Shown: positions 9,370-19,754 of the stretch, one piece after another | Position numbering within the stretch: the stretch's first letter is position 1 | Layout: the number at the start of each line of letters is the position of its first letter | NCBI GenBank assembly: GCA_033807775.1 | Contig: CM066321.1 | Span: 255,676,422-255,740,421 of the forward strand | Direction of reading: 5' to 3' | Length of the DNA: 64,000 bases | From: Saussurea involucrata | Lineage: Eukaryota > Streptophyta > Magnoliopsida > Asterales > Asteraceae | Position numbers and translations under genes: made by a program | The notes under the pieces: model-generated | The model's input: only the letters and a program-made list of their open reading frames with translations | Databases searched by the model: none | What the model was told of the DNA's origin: nothing

Positions 9370-10808
9370 TGTTGGGTCATCAAGATTTGAAGATGACCTC
9401 ATGATCTCATTTTATACTTTGAAAAACATTTTATACTTAGAGAAATTTTGGATGCATGGTTCTTTGCAATGGCTTGTACAAATCAACAACAGTTCGGTGA
9501 AGTCGAAGATCAACCGAAACCAAGCTTGAAGATTCTCTACTTGTGGAAAATAGAAGATTCTTCTCAACAAACATACAAGTCATTGTTCACCGAAATTGTT
9601 CTCACAATTTCGGTGGACATATCTCCACCGAAACTTCTCTTCATTTCGGCCAAGAAGTTCACACCAATGAAAGTCCAATTTTGGTGGGAACTCTTCTAAA
9701 AGCCTCTCAGATGTTGTCTTGGAACATGTGTCACATATAAGTCTCAAAGATGTTGTCTTGGAAGATGTGTCACATAAAAGTCTCAAAGATGTGTCACATA
9801 TCCCAAAGCCATCATCGGTGGGATCTCAAAGAAGTTTCAAAGATGCTTTCTCCAAAGATGTGTCACATATCCCAAGTTTCCATCGGTGGTGCTTTTCTTG
9901 AAAGAAAATCTGAGAAGCAAAAGAAGACAAAAATGAGAGACATAATAAGACAAAATGAGAAGCAAATTCATTTTGTCTTGGAAGAAATCTTACAACCTTT
10001 CTTCGGTGGTGCATTTGTTGAAAGAGATTTTGAGAAGCAAAAGAAGACAAAAATGAGAGACATAATAAGACAAAATGAGAAAGAAATTTGTTTTGTGACA
10101 AAACAAATTTGTCAAGATTTCTACCGAAGATATTTGTTTAAATTCGGTGGACTTGTTTGTCAAATGCTTTCTTTGAAGAAATATTTCAAGTCTCAAGAAA
10201 CTTTGTCTTGGAAGACACATCAAGAAAGATCAGCTATTATGGGAAAATATCTATTGCCAGATAAAAGTGACCATCTGTCATTTTATCTATATTCAGCTAA
10301 AGTCTTCCTCAGCATGGTTTCCATACCTTATTTCAAGGAAAAGGTGATAGTGACAGATCAACTTTTCATAAGTCAACAAATATGGTGATGACAAGTGTCC
10401 CAAGCATTTAATGCTTGGTACCCCCATTATCACTATATAAAGAAGAAGAAGACTTCTTGCAAAGGAGACTTTTGGGTGATCTCTCTAAGTGCAGACGTTA
10501 TACCTGGAATCCCTTGAATCTCTTGAAGACATCTATGTGTTCAAGATATTCTGTTCATCTCTCTCTTTAAACTTTACAGCTTTCTATCTTTGTGTTTTAG
10601 AAGTTATTTAGTTTTCAGTATTACTTTGTGAAGATTGTTAGAATAGATTTTATCTGTTCTTTTCCGCAACAGTCTTAAGTTTCTATGTGTAATTCTTGTT
10701 GAAAGATTTTCAATATAAAGAATTAAAATTGTGAAAATTTTGAGTATTGTATTCAACCCCCCCCCCCCCCCCTTCTACAATACTTGTTATAGCCATCTGG
10801 GACTAACA
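9370..10808 (+). repeat. C 3' LTR
   Basis: It is colinear with 2892-4329 and about 99.5 per cent identical by eye. Differences include C to A near 9408, G to A near 9484 and a changed AGGTGTT/AGATGTT. It is followed by the second CTCTA. Confidence 0.92.
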
Positions 10809-11174
10809 CTCTAGTTCACTCCTCAAAGTTTGCGAACGTGCTTTCTGAACTAAGTTTACTCCAATGAACAGAACTTTGATTGAGTCCCAAACTTCCTTTG
10901 TAGTCGAGCACTGTGCTACCTGCATTAGAACATCTCCGGGCAATGTTTGAAAGATCATTGCCTTTGATATATGTGCTTTCTTCTCATCCACTGCATTTTC
11001 AGCATCAATTGTTTCCCACAGACCATGGGCCTTCAATATTGTTTCCATCAACAATGCCCACGTCGTGTAGTTTGTTTCAGTCAATTTTGGACATTGTAGT
11101 AAAACATTTCCTTGTTCTCGAACTGATGCACTGCTTGATGCGTTATCATGTTTGTCACCTTCTTTTTCTACCAT
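10809..11174 (-). pseudogene. D gag, N-terminal part
   Basis: The minus-strand frame starts at ATG 11174, with a short acidic leader and then the copia gag opening (CPKLTETNYTTWALLMETIL), followed by GLWETIDA, AMIFQTLPGDVLMQVAQC and TTKEVWDSIKVLF. This is the UBN2/DUF4219-like capsid region. It is cut at 10809 by C and continues at 2891. The start is supported by an unbroken frame and by the distance of motif NYTTW from the N-terminus. Confidence 0.85.
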
Positions 11175-12315
11175 GCTTGCTTGCTTGCTTTTAACTTGCT
11201 TATTTCTTACAAATCAGAACCGAGATGGTTTCTGGTTTTCTTGCTCTTGTGTTTAATCAAAAGATCAAAACACTTACTTACTACTGGCCAACTTGCTAAC
11301 CAGGTTTTCTTGCTAAACTTGCTCAATATTGACCAACTTGCTAATCAATATTGTATTTCCAGACCCACTTGCTAATCTGGCTGTTGCTTGCTTTGATCAA
11401 AATAATTGATCCTTTCTTGCTGATATTAAACCTCAATGATTCTAATTTCTTGTTGGTTTGAATCAAGGGTTCTACTTGCTATTTGAACCTAAGAAAAGGT
11501 TCGAAACTTGCTAGTTGAATTTTAAGGTTCGGAACTTGCTATGAACCTAAGGATTCGGTTTAACTTGCTATTAACAAAAAATGGTTCGGTTTGTAACTTG
11601 CTATTTTGTAATTTTCAATCTAAAGTGAAAAACTTTTATATTTTTAGAAAAAGTACAAAAACCTTCTTTTCTTACTATTTTCAATTGATTTAGGATTATG
11701 TATATTTTTTATTTTTCTAATCAATGAATAAAGTAAATTGAAAGAAAAATAAAATGGTTACTTAAAACTTTTCCTAAATCCCAATTGATTTATATCCACT
11801 GCTTTTTACTTTTCTTAATCAAAATATAAGATCTTTCAAAAATCCTTATAATTTTAATTAAAAAAACTTTAATAATAATAATATAAACTTATTAAAATAT
11901 CTTATATTAAAATATGTTTTAATCCCTTTCTCTTTCTTTTAGGTTAAGTCAATAATTTTGGGGAAAAAAAGAAACCTGCGTACTTCTTCTTCCTCCCTCT
12001 TCCTTCTGATTTCAACACTTGCTTTGGGAATATCACAAAACTTCTTGTTGTGTTATTTCTCCCCCCTTCAATCGATTGCTGGTGTGATCAGAAGAATTCC
12101 TCCGTTCTTACTTCTCCAATCGATGTTGCAGTTCTTCTTCAATTGATGCCTTCTCGATTTGGGTAACCACAATCGGTGGTTTCAATAAACCGGTTGTGTT
12201 TGTCTTTCTTCGATCAAACTCCGGTTACAACCGTTTATGTGTTCGATCTCTTCAACGAACAGGTATCCTTCTCTCTTCTTTCCTTCTTACTTGATTGATT
12301 CCCGGAATCGTTCTC
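11175..12315 (-). other. Untranslated leader of D with CTTGCT word array
   Basis: This lies between the primer site and gag, with no coding signal. From 11175 to 11603 the plus strand carries at least fifteen CTTGCT words, most of them as AACTTGCTA, at irregular spacing of about 8-60 bp, mixed with GGTTCGG/GAACC words. From 11640 to 11940 it is very AT-rich. From 11950 to 12315 it is pyrimidine-rich with CAATCGATT-like words. Confidence 0.55.
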
Positions 12316-12327
12316 GCTCTGATACCA
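12316..12327 (-). other. D primer binding site (tRNA-iMet)
   Basis: GCTCTGATACCA on the plus strand is the complement of TGGTATCAGAGC and lies two bases from the LTR. It fixes D's orientation as minus and 12330-12636 as its 5' LTR. Confidence 0.9.
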
Positions 12328-12329
12328 AT

Positions 12330-12636
12330 TGTTGGAATAAAACTTGCTATGATGAACAAAAATCACAGGTAATATGTAAATATGCTTGCCATTGATTGAT
12401 ACTTGCAACTTTTGTTCATACAAATCACAAATACATTGACCCTATTTATACACATTGAAAAGGTGCCATCGAACCATCGCAATGGTTCGGTAAAGGTTGT
12501 GTTGTTTCATGAAGCATCACACCTCTTCATGAATGGTCACACCCTTTCACTAAAATAACTACTTATAAATATATATATATATATATACTTTCTGACTTAC
12601 TAATTTTAAACCAAAAGTTTAGGTTAACTATCAACA
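12330..12636 (-). repeat. D 5' LTR
   Basis: It matches 1966-2274 apart from the TA-run length and about one substitution. Its right edge CTATCAACA meets the ATAAA duplication. Confidence 0.92.
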
Positions 12637-13833
12637 ATAAACTGATAAATCCAGAAATATTTTTCCATAATCACAAAGTCCCATGTCTTAGGGTTCCAGG
12701 GACATATCGCACGCGCTCTAACGATTTTTCTACAATTTACTATGAATTTTCTAAAAACAGGACACGAAGCTGTCATATGCAGAACTGCTGTGAAAACAGT
12801 CATTTTACTCCTAGTTAGAGGCCGAACCAGACTTCCGCTAAAACACGAAAAGTGTGCCCGGCACAGAATGTGAACCGTGGGCATCGGATTCGCCTCAATT
12901 CGAGCTACGACGGAAAAGTTATGGCCGTCACAAAACAGTGACAGATTCATACTTTCCACATAAAATGACAACTATAGCTTATTAAACCATTAAGTCATAA
13001 CTTAATCCAAACAGACCCGGAAAGCCTACTAGCTTACTGGAAAAGGTCATACTAGGCTGGTCCACAGCCGTGCACTACTTACTGCCGCCTCCGGCGGTGG
13101 TGGTGGTTGGCGGCGGCGACGGTGGTTACGGTAACACCCTCCGACGGAACCTCCCAACAACAACCGAACCGACACACCCGCAACCTCACCCCCGCACACA
13201 CCCGCACACCTGCACACACCTGCACCCACCCCTCTGCTGCCACCATGGCGGCGTGCAGCGGCGGCCCCACCGCCGGCAGCCGTGGCTGCGGCGGTGGTGG
13301 TGGCGGTTCACGGCAGAATTTTGGCAAACGACAGTAACGAGAAGAAAAACGAACCTACCTCGATGCGACTCTTCCTTCTCCCCGCTTCCGGCAGCAAACA
13401 ACAGCGTCTCTCTCCTCTTTCCAGCGTCTCTCTCTCTCTCTCTCCGGCGAACTCTCTCCCTCTCTACTCTCGCCGGCGATCACTCTCTCTCTCTCTCTCG
13501 GCCGAACACAACAAAGGGGGAAGGGAGAGGTTTGGGGTGTTCGACGGCCGTAACTAGGGAGAAAGGAAATAGGGTTTTGGTTAGATTGTTTGCGAGAGTG
13601 TGAAAACGAGAATCATAAAGGAGGGGTCGGTTCATAAACAAATCGTTCCCCATGCAAACTTAAATGACAAAAACCACTTTTAGTCCCTAGGTTTTTAAGG
13701 TATTTCCATTTTCTACATAACTTAGGATTTTAACATTTAGCCACTTCCGTTAACCCCGTCAATAACCACGTTAAATAAAACTTTTAATAAGAATTAATAC
13801 AAGGAAATTACCTACCGGGATATGGGCTTTACA
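12637..13833 (-). repeat. E 3' LTR, right piece
   Basis: The first five bases are D's second ATAAA; from 12642 it is colinear with 18584-19749. It contains a CGG/GGT-rich stretch (13080-13300), C/A-rich repeats of the CACACCCGCACA type and CT microsatellites (13420-13500) that differ in length from the other LTR. It ends GGGCTTTACA. Open frames here, for example 13070-13603, are low-complexity and not genes. Confidence 0.88.
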
Positions 13834-13845
13834 ACTCCCCCCCAC
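13834..13845 (-). other. E polypurine tract
   Basis: ACTCCCCCCCAC on the plus strand, read as GTGGGGGGGAGT on the minus, directly abuts the 3' LTR end. Confidence 0.85.
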
Positions 13846-14524
13846 TTGGATTAGACTTCGTCCTCGAAGTCTAGACCGGCGAATAACTCGGAATAGTTCT
13901 CGTGCATCTCCGCTTCGGGTTCCCACGTCCACTCGAACCCCTTCGGTGCGGCCACTGGACTTTCCTCAACTAGAATCTAAATTTCTCACCCCGTCTAGAA
14001 ATTCTCGAATACTTTTCTTACTAACAAAACTCCTTCAAGGACACTGAAAATAAGATCAGAAGAACCCTCCAACAACTGGATTCATTCCTAGTCAAACGAC
14101 TTCGGTTGCCTCCCAACCTTAGATGTTCCATACATCCGGATTCAACTTTCAAGCTCTAACCATTCTAAAGGTGCTCACCAATATACCTACAGGATACTCG
14201 AATCCGATCATTTCTACCATTACTGCCGATTAACTTCCACGAGTTCTAATAGACTCCCAAAATTTATTTCACACGGATCATCAAACCAGTAAACTTATAA
14301 TCACCCACGAAGGTCATTCCACCATAACCATTCACCACAAGCAAACATCTCAGGGTTATCACTACCATCAACATAATTTCCTTAAAATCGGGTACAATTC
14401 TCCAATGCAAACAGTCTACCAACAACATGCCTAATGACTCACTCACCCAAACATGTAAATACTCAAAATGACGCATAACACTTAAAAGCGCCTTTCCCAA
14501 ATGGTTTACAAAATCATTTACCAA
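13846..14524 (-). pseudogene. E integrase C-terminus and chromodomain remnant
   Basis: Minus-strand 13950-13850 reads FEWTWEPE, then YSELFAG and FEDEV stop, the usual end of a chromodomain in plant Tekay-like chromoviruses. Upstream (about 13965) are scraps of the preceding beta strand in shifted frames. At 14300-14264 VGDYKFTG corresponds to a motif that follows the integrase core. Frames are broken by several indels. Chromodomains guide integration toward particular chromatin; this copy cannot work. Confidence 0.6.
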
Positions 14525-15084
14525 ATATTTTCAACGTCAAGATTTTTCACTTCAAAAAAAAGACCGCATGCAATGAAACTACTATTACCAGGTCGGTAGT
14601 TACGGAAAAATGGACACGCTCGTCTCACATAGTAAAATCATGTTGAAAATCATTCCATTGCCGTTCAGTTTACTTACAAATCCCAATGATATGGAACGAA
14701 GTTTACCAATCAAAATTTGTGCGCGTCAGTTATTTATACAAAACAAGGAAACGATTTATTGACAATAAAACATTTAGCTGGCTAAAAAGCGCACCAAACA
14801 GCTCATGATAAAATGATACCAAAAATATTCTCCCAAAATTCTACAACACAATCCATATAATGATTGGAAACGCAAGAATTAGATAAAGCAATTTTATTTT
14901 CAAAATCAAACTTTATGCATGACTTAGTCGGCATTCTACGTCTCGACTCGTACTACTCCAAATCTCTCCAGTCCACTATCGTCATCCGGATATTTAAACC
15001 TCTAAGGGCAAGTTGGAATTCACGTCAAAATATCTTACGGTTTTTCCTTAAAACAAAGTTGGCTCAAAAGCCTATAATTCTAGC
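14525..15084 (-). other. Unrecognisable E pol region
   Basis: By position this should hold RT and RNase H, but 560 bp is far too short and no RT motif survives in any frame. It is most likely a large internal deletion followed by decay. Confidence 0.4.
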
Positions 15085-15285
15085 TCAATCATCAATCTTG
15101 ACCCAAAACGGTCTACTTAAAACAAATATTACATCAGCAACCTCAACCACAAGTGAACAGCCTAGCCGTCCTATACTACGGCCCAAACGCTCACTACAAG
15201 TGTGAGGCACGAAATAATGGGTAGCCCCGCTATCAAACATCACTACAGCAGACACCGAGTTAACTAAGAACGCACTTAATCTCAC
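15085..15285 (-). pseudogene. E aspartic protease remnant
   Basis: The minus strand shows VMFDSGATHYFV, with the catalytic DSGA motif of retropepsin, and then RSIGRLGCSLVVEVA. It is separated from gag by a short out-of-frame stretch that looks like an insertion of about 70 bp. The downstream part is lost. Confidence 0.7.
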
Positions 15286-15303
15286 AGTTTAAGCAAAAAG
15301 CAA

Positions 15304-16491
15304 CTACATACAATAATCAATAACAGTAAACAAGTGGTGAAATATACCTGCCACCACTTTAGGCGTAGCCTGTGCCTCCTCTACCGTCAGCTGATGAACT
15401 CTACCTCGAGCCGCTTCCGTCCCCGGCTGACCCGTTCGTCCATCAGTAATATGCAATGGGGCATTCACAGGCGCCCTCTGTGCCCCACTCCCGTCTACTA
15501 CCCTCGTACTAGGACAGTTGGCCTTCACGTGGCCCGTCTGCTTGCAGTTAAAGCAGACCATCATCGGCATCTTACACTCCCAGCTGAAATGGCCGGACTG
15601 CCCACACTTGAAACATTTATCAGCCCTCTGCCCACTAGTATCCCTGGGCTTAAACCCACTGCTCCTTGGACCCGCGCACGAATCTGTGAACTTCGACTTC
15701 GGTGGCACCGCAGAGATCGGCGTCACCACCTGTGTCGCCTTCCTCTTCTTCGCTTGGGTCTCCAACTCAAGTTCCCTCCTCCGGGCCGCGTCCATCATCG
15801 CAGATAATGAAGCATACTGTGCCGTGCTCACAAATTCCCTAATCTCGGTGCGCAACATGTCCTTGTATCGATACATCTTCATATCTTCCGAGGCGGCATA
15901 CTGAGGGCAAAACAATGCCATCTCGGTGAACTTACGATTCATTTCCTTCACCGTCTCTGTAGTTTAAGTGAGCTCCAGGAACTCCTTGGCGATCCGCTCC
16001 ATCTCCACCGGAGGTACATACTCAGCGCGAAAACGAGTGACAAACTCTTCCCAGGTCAAGGTAGTGCGTTCGGCAGGCGTCAATGCCGTAGCGCACCAGT
16101 CCTTCGCGCCGTCACGAAGTAAGTTCACTGCAAAACGAACCTTCAGATTCTCCGGGCAACCACTGGTCAGAAAAGCACACTCCATATCGGATATCCACCG
16201 CATGCTGATGATCGGGTTCGGGTCTCCTTTGAACTCAGGCGGAGAACAGGCGGAGAGATCCCGATACTGGAACTCTCGGGCACGGGGCTGTCCCCCTGTA
16301 GGCGGTGGAATCGCAGCAATTCGCTCCTCCATCAGAACCACCACCTCATCTCGGATGGCAGTGATAATCTCGGGAATCGCCTCGCCGATCGCGTATGCTA
16401 CCTCGGTAGCAATCATCTCTCTAATCTGCTCCTCGGTGATCCCGGCCTCAGCCCGCGGTTCAGCCGCGTTGTTTCTTCTAGTGATGGCCAT
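15304..16491 (-). pseudogene. E gag with two CCHC knuckles
   Basis: The minus-strand frame opens at 16491. It has the retrotrans_gag region (PPEFKGDPNPI, then WISDMECAF, VRFAVNLLRDGAKDWC and LTWEEFVTRFRAEYVP), and an in-frame TAA at 15966-15964. The same frame continues with FPQYA-like and MYRYKDMLR blocks and ends in the tandem knuckles CFKCGQSGHFSWEC and CFNCKQTGHVKANC. The single stop and the loss of continuity into protease inactivate it. The family is chromovirus-like, Tekay clade by the chromodomain and primer type. Confidence 0.8.
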
Positions 16492-17663
16492 TCTAGGAAA
16501 AAAAATTACAACGAGTTATTAGCACATAATAACTCACCCTACCACGCTCACGCTCGACTCCTTGGATTCCTCGCGACTTTCCCGACTCGAACATTGATCC
16601 TGTGCTTCCGGTAGTAGGAGCTCTACTACTACCATCTACACCTATCACTGTTCGCTCCGAGTCCCATCCCGAGTACCCAAGTAGTTGCTCGCCCAAACAA
16701 AAACCATACACGTATGCCTATACTGACGCATGTACACACTCTTCCTAGCTCCCTAGGAATAATCATAATACTCCACTACCCTTGCTAGGGCGGAACCCCC
16801 ACTAACCCTGACGAGTCGCCTCGTAAACGCACAGTCGTATACAGTGGAAACCAGATAGACATTCGAATATAAGATTCTATCCTACAACGGTTGGACTCAA
16901 ACAAGAGCTGCGCAATAGAACTAAATCCAACATTCTAAGGCTATATGGTTCCTACTGCATACAACCTATAGTGCATTCGCTTAACAACCTATCAAAGCTA
17001 GCATAAGTTCCTAATAGCAAGTAACAACCATACAATACAGTGTAATAAGCACCAAGCAATCTAGCATACATACTCCTATGTTCTAGAAAGCAATCTAGCA
17101 TACATACTCATATGTAAACACTCTTCCCCGCTCACTAGGAATTTCATCTCATCCCACTACCCTTGCTACAACGGAATCCCTATTAGCCATAACGAGTTGC
17201 CTCGCGAATACCCAGTCGCATGCAGCGTGAATCAAATAGACATTCGAATACAAGATTCTATCCTAGAACGGTTGGACTCAAACAAGAGCTGCGCAATAGA
17301 ACTAAATCAAATATTCTAAGGCTATATGATTCTTACTGCATACAACCTATAGGGCCTTCACTTAACAACCTACTATAACTAGCATTGATTCCTACTAGCA
17401 AGCAATCATCATACAGTACAGTGTAAACCACATAAGCAGTCTAGCATGCATACCCTATGATCTAGAAAGCGATAAATACACTAAGTACTGTACCTTCCCA
17501 CCTAGTGTCGGCTGACTGTACACACTGCGCCCTCAATCACCGTTTCCCAAACGGGTTTTCCTTTTTCTTTTCATTCAAAAAGATTTTAGTAAAAGAATTT
17601 GAAATTTCATAGCCGCAACTTGAGACCAAACACACCGAGATGCGTTTGATTCACTCAAGCTGT
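16492..17663 (-). repeat. E leader containing a 370-bp tandem duplication
   Basis: This is untranslated. A unit starting CACTCTTCC at about 16737 and ending TCTAGAAAGC near 17095 recurs, offset by about 370 bp, from 17107 to 17470. Shared blocks include ATAGACATTCGAATA and GGTTGGACTCAAACAAGAGC. The copies differ at perhaps one base in seven, so the duplication predates this insertion. Confidence 0.75.
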
Positions 17664-17675
17664 GCTCTGATACCA
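17664..17675 (-). other. E primer binding site (tRNA-iMet)
   Basis: GCTCTGATACCA on the plus strand lies three bases from the LTR start TGTAACG, and gives the minus orientation. Confidence 0.9.
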
Positions 17676-17678
17676 AGT

Positions 17679-19749
17679 TGTAACGTCCCAAAAATTACAA
17701 GGAATTATTTTTAAAAAAAAATAATGCATCTCATTATAATCAAACCATAAGTTAACAAATCCCATTACAATAAAAATAAACGTCGTTAATTTAAACCGTC
17801 AAATAAAATTTAAGCAGCGGAAAAGTTATATAATTAAATCCCTATTTAAAAAGTTAAACTTAAACAGCCTTCGCCTTACGCCCGTGTGTACCGTCATGCC
17901 CGACTGCTACTCGCACCTGAAATCATAAGATATTGGGAAAGGGTAAGCACAAAGCTTAGTGAATTCTACCACCTACGCAGGTAGCAATCACACATATATC
18001 GCCCCTACTCGCTAGTAGGCAAACAACACCGCAATCACAAGTATAGAAACAAATCAAGGTTTAAACATGTAATCACATACCTCGGTCCCACCGAGCCCTC
18101 GGTCTCCCCGAGTTCACACAACACTTTTACACAATTCCTCGGTCTCCCCGAGTTCACACAATTCCTCGGTCTCCCCGAGCCCTCGGTCTCCCCGAGTTCA
18201 CACAATTCCTCGGTCTCCCCGAGTCCTCGGTCTCCCCGAGGTGTACACCAAACACACGCCAATCACATATTATATAATTTACCACTAGCTATCACATCAC
18301 AACTAGTTCACGTAAGCATACAATAACACGCAAGAGCAAACGCAACATATATGTAACTCCTAGTCTACGCAGTGAGAGAACTCACCTTAATGCAACGCAA
18401 GTATCCGCTACCGCAACACAAGCCGGCCAACTTCACTCAGCTTCTCCCACCTAATTACGTGTTAACAAATGTCAAAGTGACGCCCCAACCCAAAACCACG
18501 ACTACTAAGTTATAAAATACATAATCCAGCTTTTACTCTAAAAACACAGGTCTGTTCGGGACCTGTTTAACCCCTTATAAACTGATAAATCCAGAAATAT
18601 TTTTCCATAATCACAAAGTCCCATGTCTTATGGTTCCAGGGACATATCGCACGCTCTCTAATGATTTTCCTACAATTTACTATGAATTTTCTAAAAACAG
18701 GACACGAAGCTGTCATATGCAGACCTGCTGTGAAAACAGTCATTTTACGCCTAGTTAGAGGCCGAACCAGACTTCCGCTAAAACACGAAAAGTGTGCCCG
18801 GCACAGAATTTGAACCGTGGGCACCAGATTCGCCTCAATCCGAGCTACGACGGAAAAGTTATGGCCGTCGCAAAACAGTGACAGATTCATACTTTCCACA
18901 TAAAATGACAACTATAGCTTATTAAACCATTAAGTCATAACTTAATCCAAACAGACCCAGAAAGCCTACTAGCTTACTGGAAAAGGTCATACTAGGCTGG
19001 TCCACAGCCGTGCACTACTCACTGCCACCTCCGGCGGTGGTGGTGGTTGGCGGCGGCGACGGTGGTTACGGTAACACCCTCCGACAGAACCTCCCAACAA
19101 CAACCGAACCGACACACCCGCAACCTCACCCCCGCACACACCCGCACACCTGCACACACCTGCACCCACCCCTCTGCTGCCACCACGGCGGCGTGCAGCG
19201 GCGGCCCCACCGCCGGCAGCCGTGGCTGCGGCGGTGGTGGTGGCGGTTCACGGCAGAATTTTTTCAAACGACAGTAACGAGAAGAAAAACGAACCTACCT
19301 CGATGCGACTCTTCCTTCTCCCCGCTTCCGGCAGCAAACGACAGCGTCTCTCTCTCTCCGGCGAACTCTCTCTCTCTCTACTCTCGCCGGCGATCACTCT
19401 CTCTCTCTCTCTCTCGGCCGAACACAACAAAGGGGGAAGGGAGAGGTTTGGGGTGTTCGACGGCCGTAACTAGGGAGAAAGGAAATAGGGTTTTGGTTAG
19501 ATTGTTTGCGAGAGTGTGAAAACGAGAATCATAAAGGAGGGGTCGGTTCATAAACAAATCGTTCCCCATGCAAACTTAAATGACAAAAACCACTTTTAGT
19601 CCCTAGGTTTTTAAGGTATTTCCATTTTCTACATAACTTAGGATTTTAACATTTAGCCACTTCCGTTAACCCCGTCAATAACCACGTTAAATAAAACTTT
19701 TAATAAGAATTAATACAAGGAAATTACCTACCGGGATACGGGCTTTACA
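17679..19749 (-). repeat. E 5' LTR
   Basis: 2071 bp, with TGTAACGTCCC...GGGCTTTACA on the plus strand. It is uninterrupted and serves as the reference for the split copy. It includes the palindromic minisatellite (18080-18241), the CGG-rich stretch and CT repeats. Confidence 0.92.
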
Positions 19750-19754
19750 TACTC

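Larger units (their letters stand above)
2892..10808 (+). mobile_element. Element C: Sirevirus-type copia element, pol mostly deleted
   Basis: LTRs of 1438 and 1439 bp (2892-4329 and 9370-10808) begin TGTTGGGTC and end GGGACTAACA, with a perfect CTCTA duplication (2887-2891 and 10809-10813). The interior has a primer site, a gag ORF, only scraps of pol, a long noncoding 3' region rich in CGGTGG words and poly-A runs, several AGGGGGAG tracts and the terminal polypurine tract. By eye the LTRs differ at about seven positions plus a C-run length, so the insertion is recent although the coding region is badly damaged. C is the innermost element of the nest. Confidence 0.92.
1966..12636 (-). mobile_element. 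Element D: short gag-only copia element (TR-GAG type)
   Basis: LTRs of 309 and 307 bp (1966-2274 and 12330-12636) bear TG...CA ends and an ATAAA duplication (1961-1965 and 12637-12641). The minus-strand interior has a tRNA-iMet primer site beside the right LTR, an untranslated leader of about 1.1 kb, one copia gag ORF, and a polypurine tract right after the gag stop. No pol is present. Without nested C the element is about 2.75 kb. Non-autonomous elements of this design, terminal repeats plus gag, have been described in plants as TR-GAG. The two LTRs differ by about one substitution and the length of a TA run, so D is young. Confidence 0.9.
1050..19749 (-). mobile_element. Element E: chromovirus (Ty3/gypsy) with nested D and C
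   Basis: Two LTRs of about 2.1 kb (1050-1965 continued at 12642-13833, and 17679-19749) flank a minus-strand interior. In transcription order the interior holds a tRNA-iMet-type primer site, a repeated leader, gag with two CCHC knuckles, a protease remnant, and decayed integrase and chromodomain remnants next to a polypurine tract. Most of RT, RNase H and integrase is deleted or unrecognisable. The ends are CG...CA on the left (expected TG, one substitution) and TG...CA on the right. Flanking 5-mers are GACTC and TACTC, a probable decayed duplication. Removing E restores one continuous frame in A's extra ORF, which confirms the boundaries. Confidence 0.88.

Noticed and set aside
12958..13070. 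Host gene promoter beside E LTR
   Set aside because: The same sequence is in the second LTR (18898-19010), so it is part of E.
13070..13603. 177-codon ORF in E LTR (and 169 codons at 19010-19519)
   Set aside because: Pro/His/Arg and Ser/Leu low complexity created by CGG, CAC and CT repeats; its length changes with the microsatellites; it lies antisense to E.
15334..15904. Plus-strand ORFs antisense to E gag
   Set aside because: Shadows of the GC-rich gag with CCHC motifs on the minus strand.
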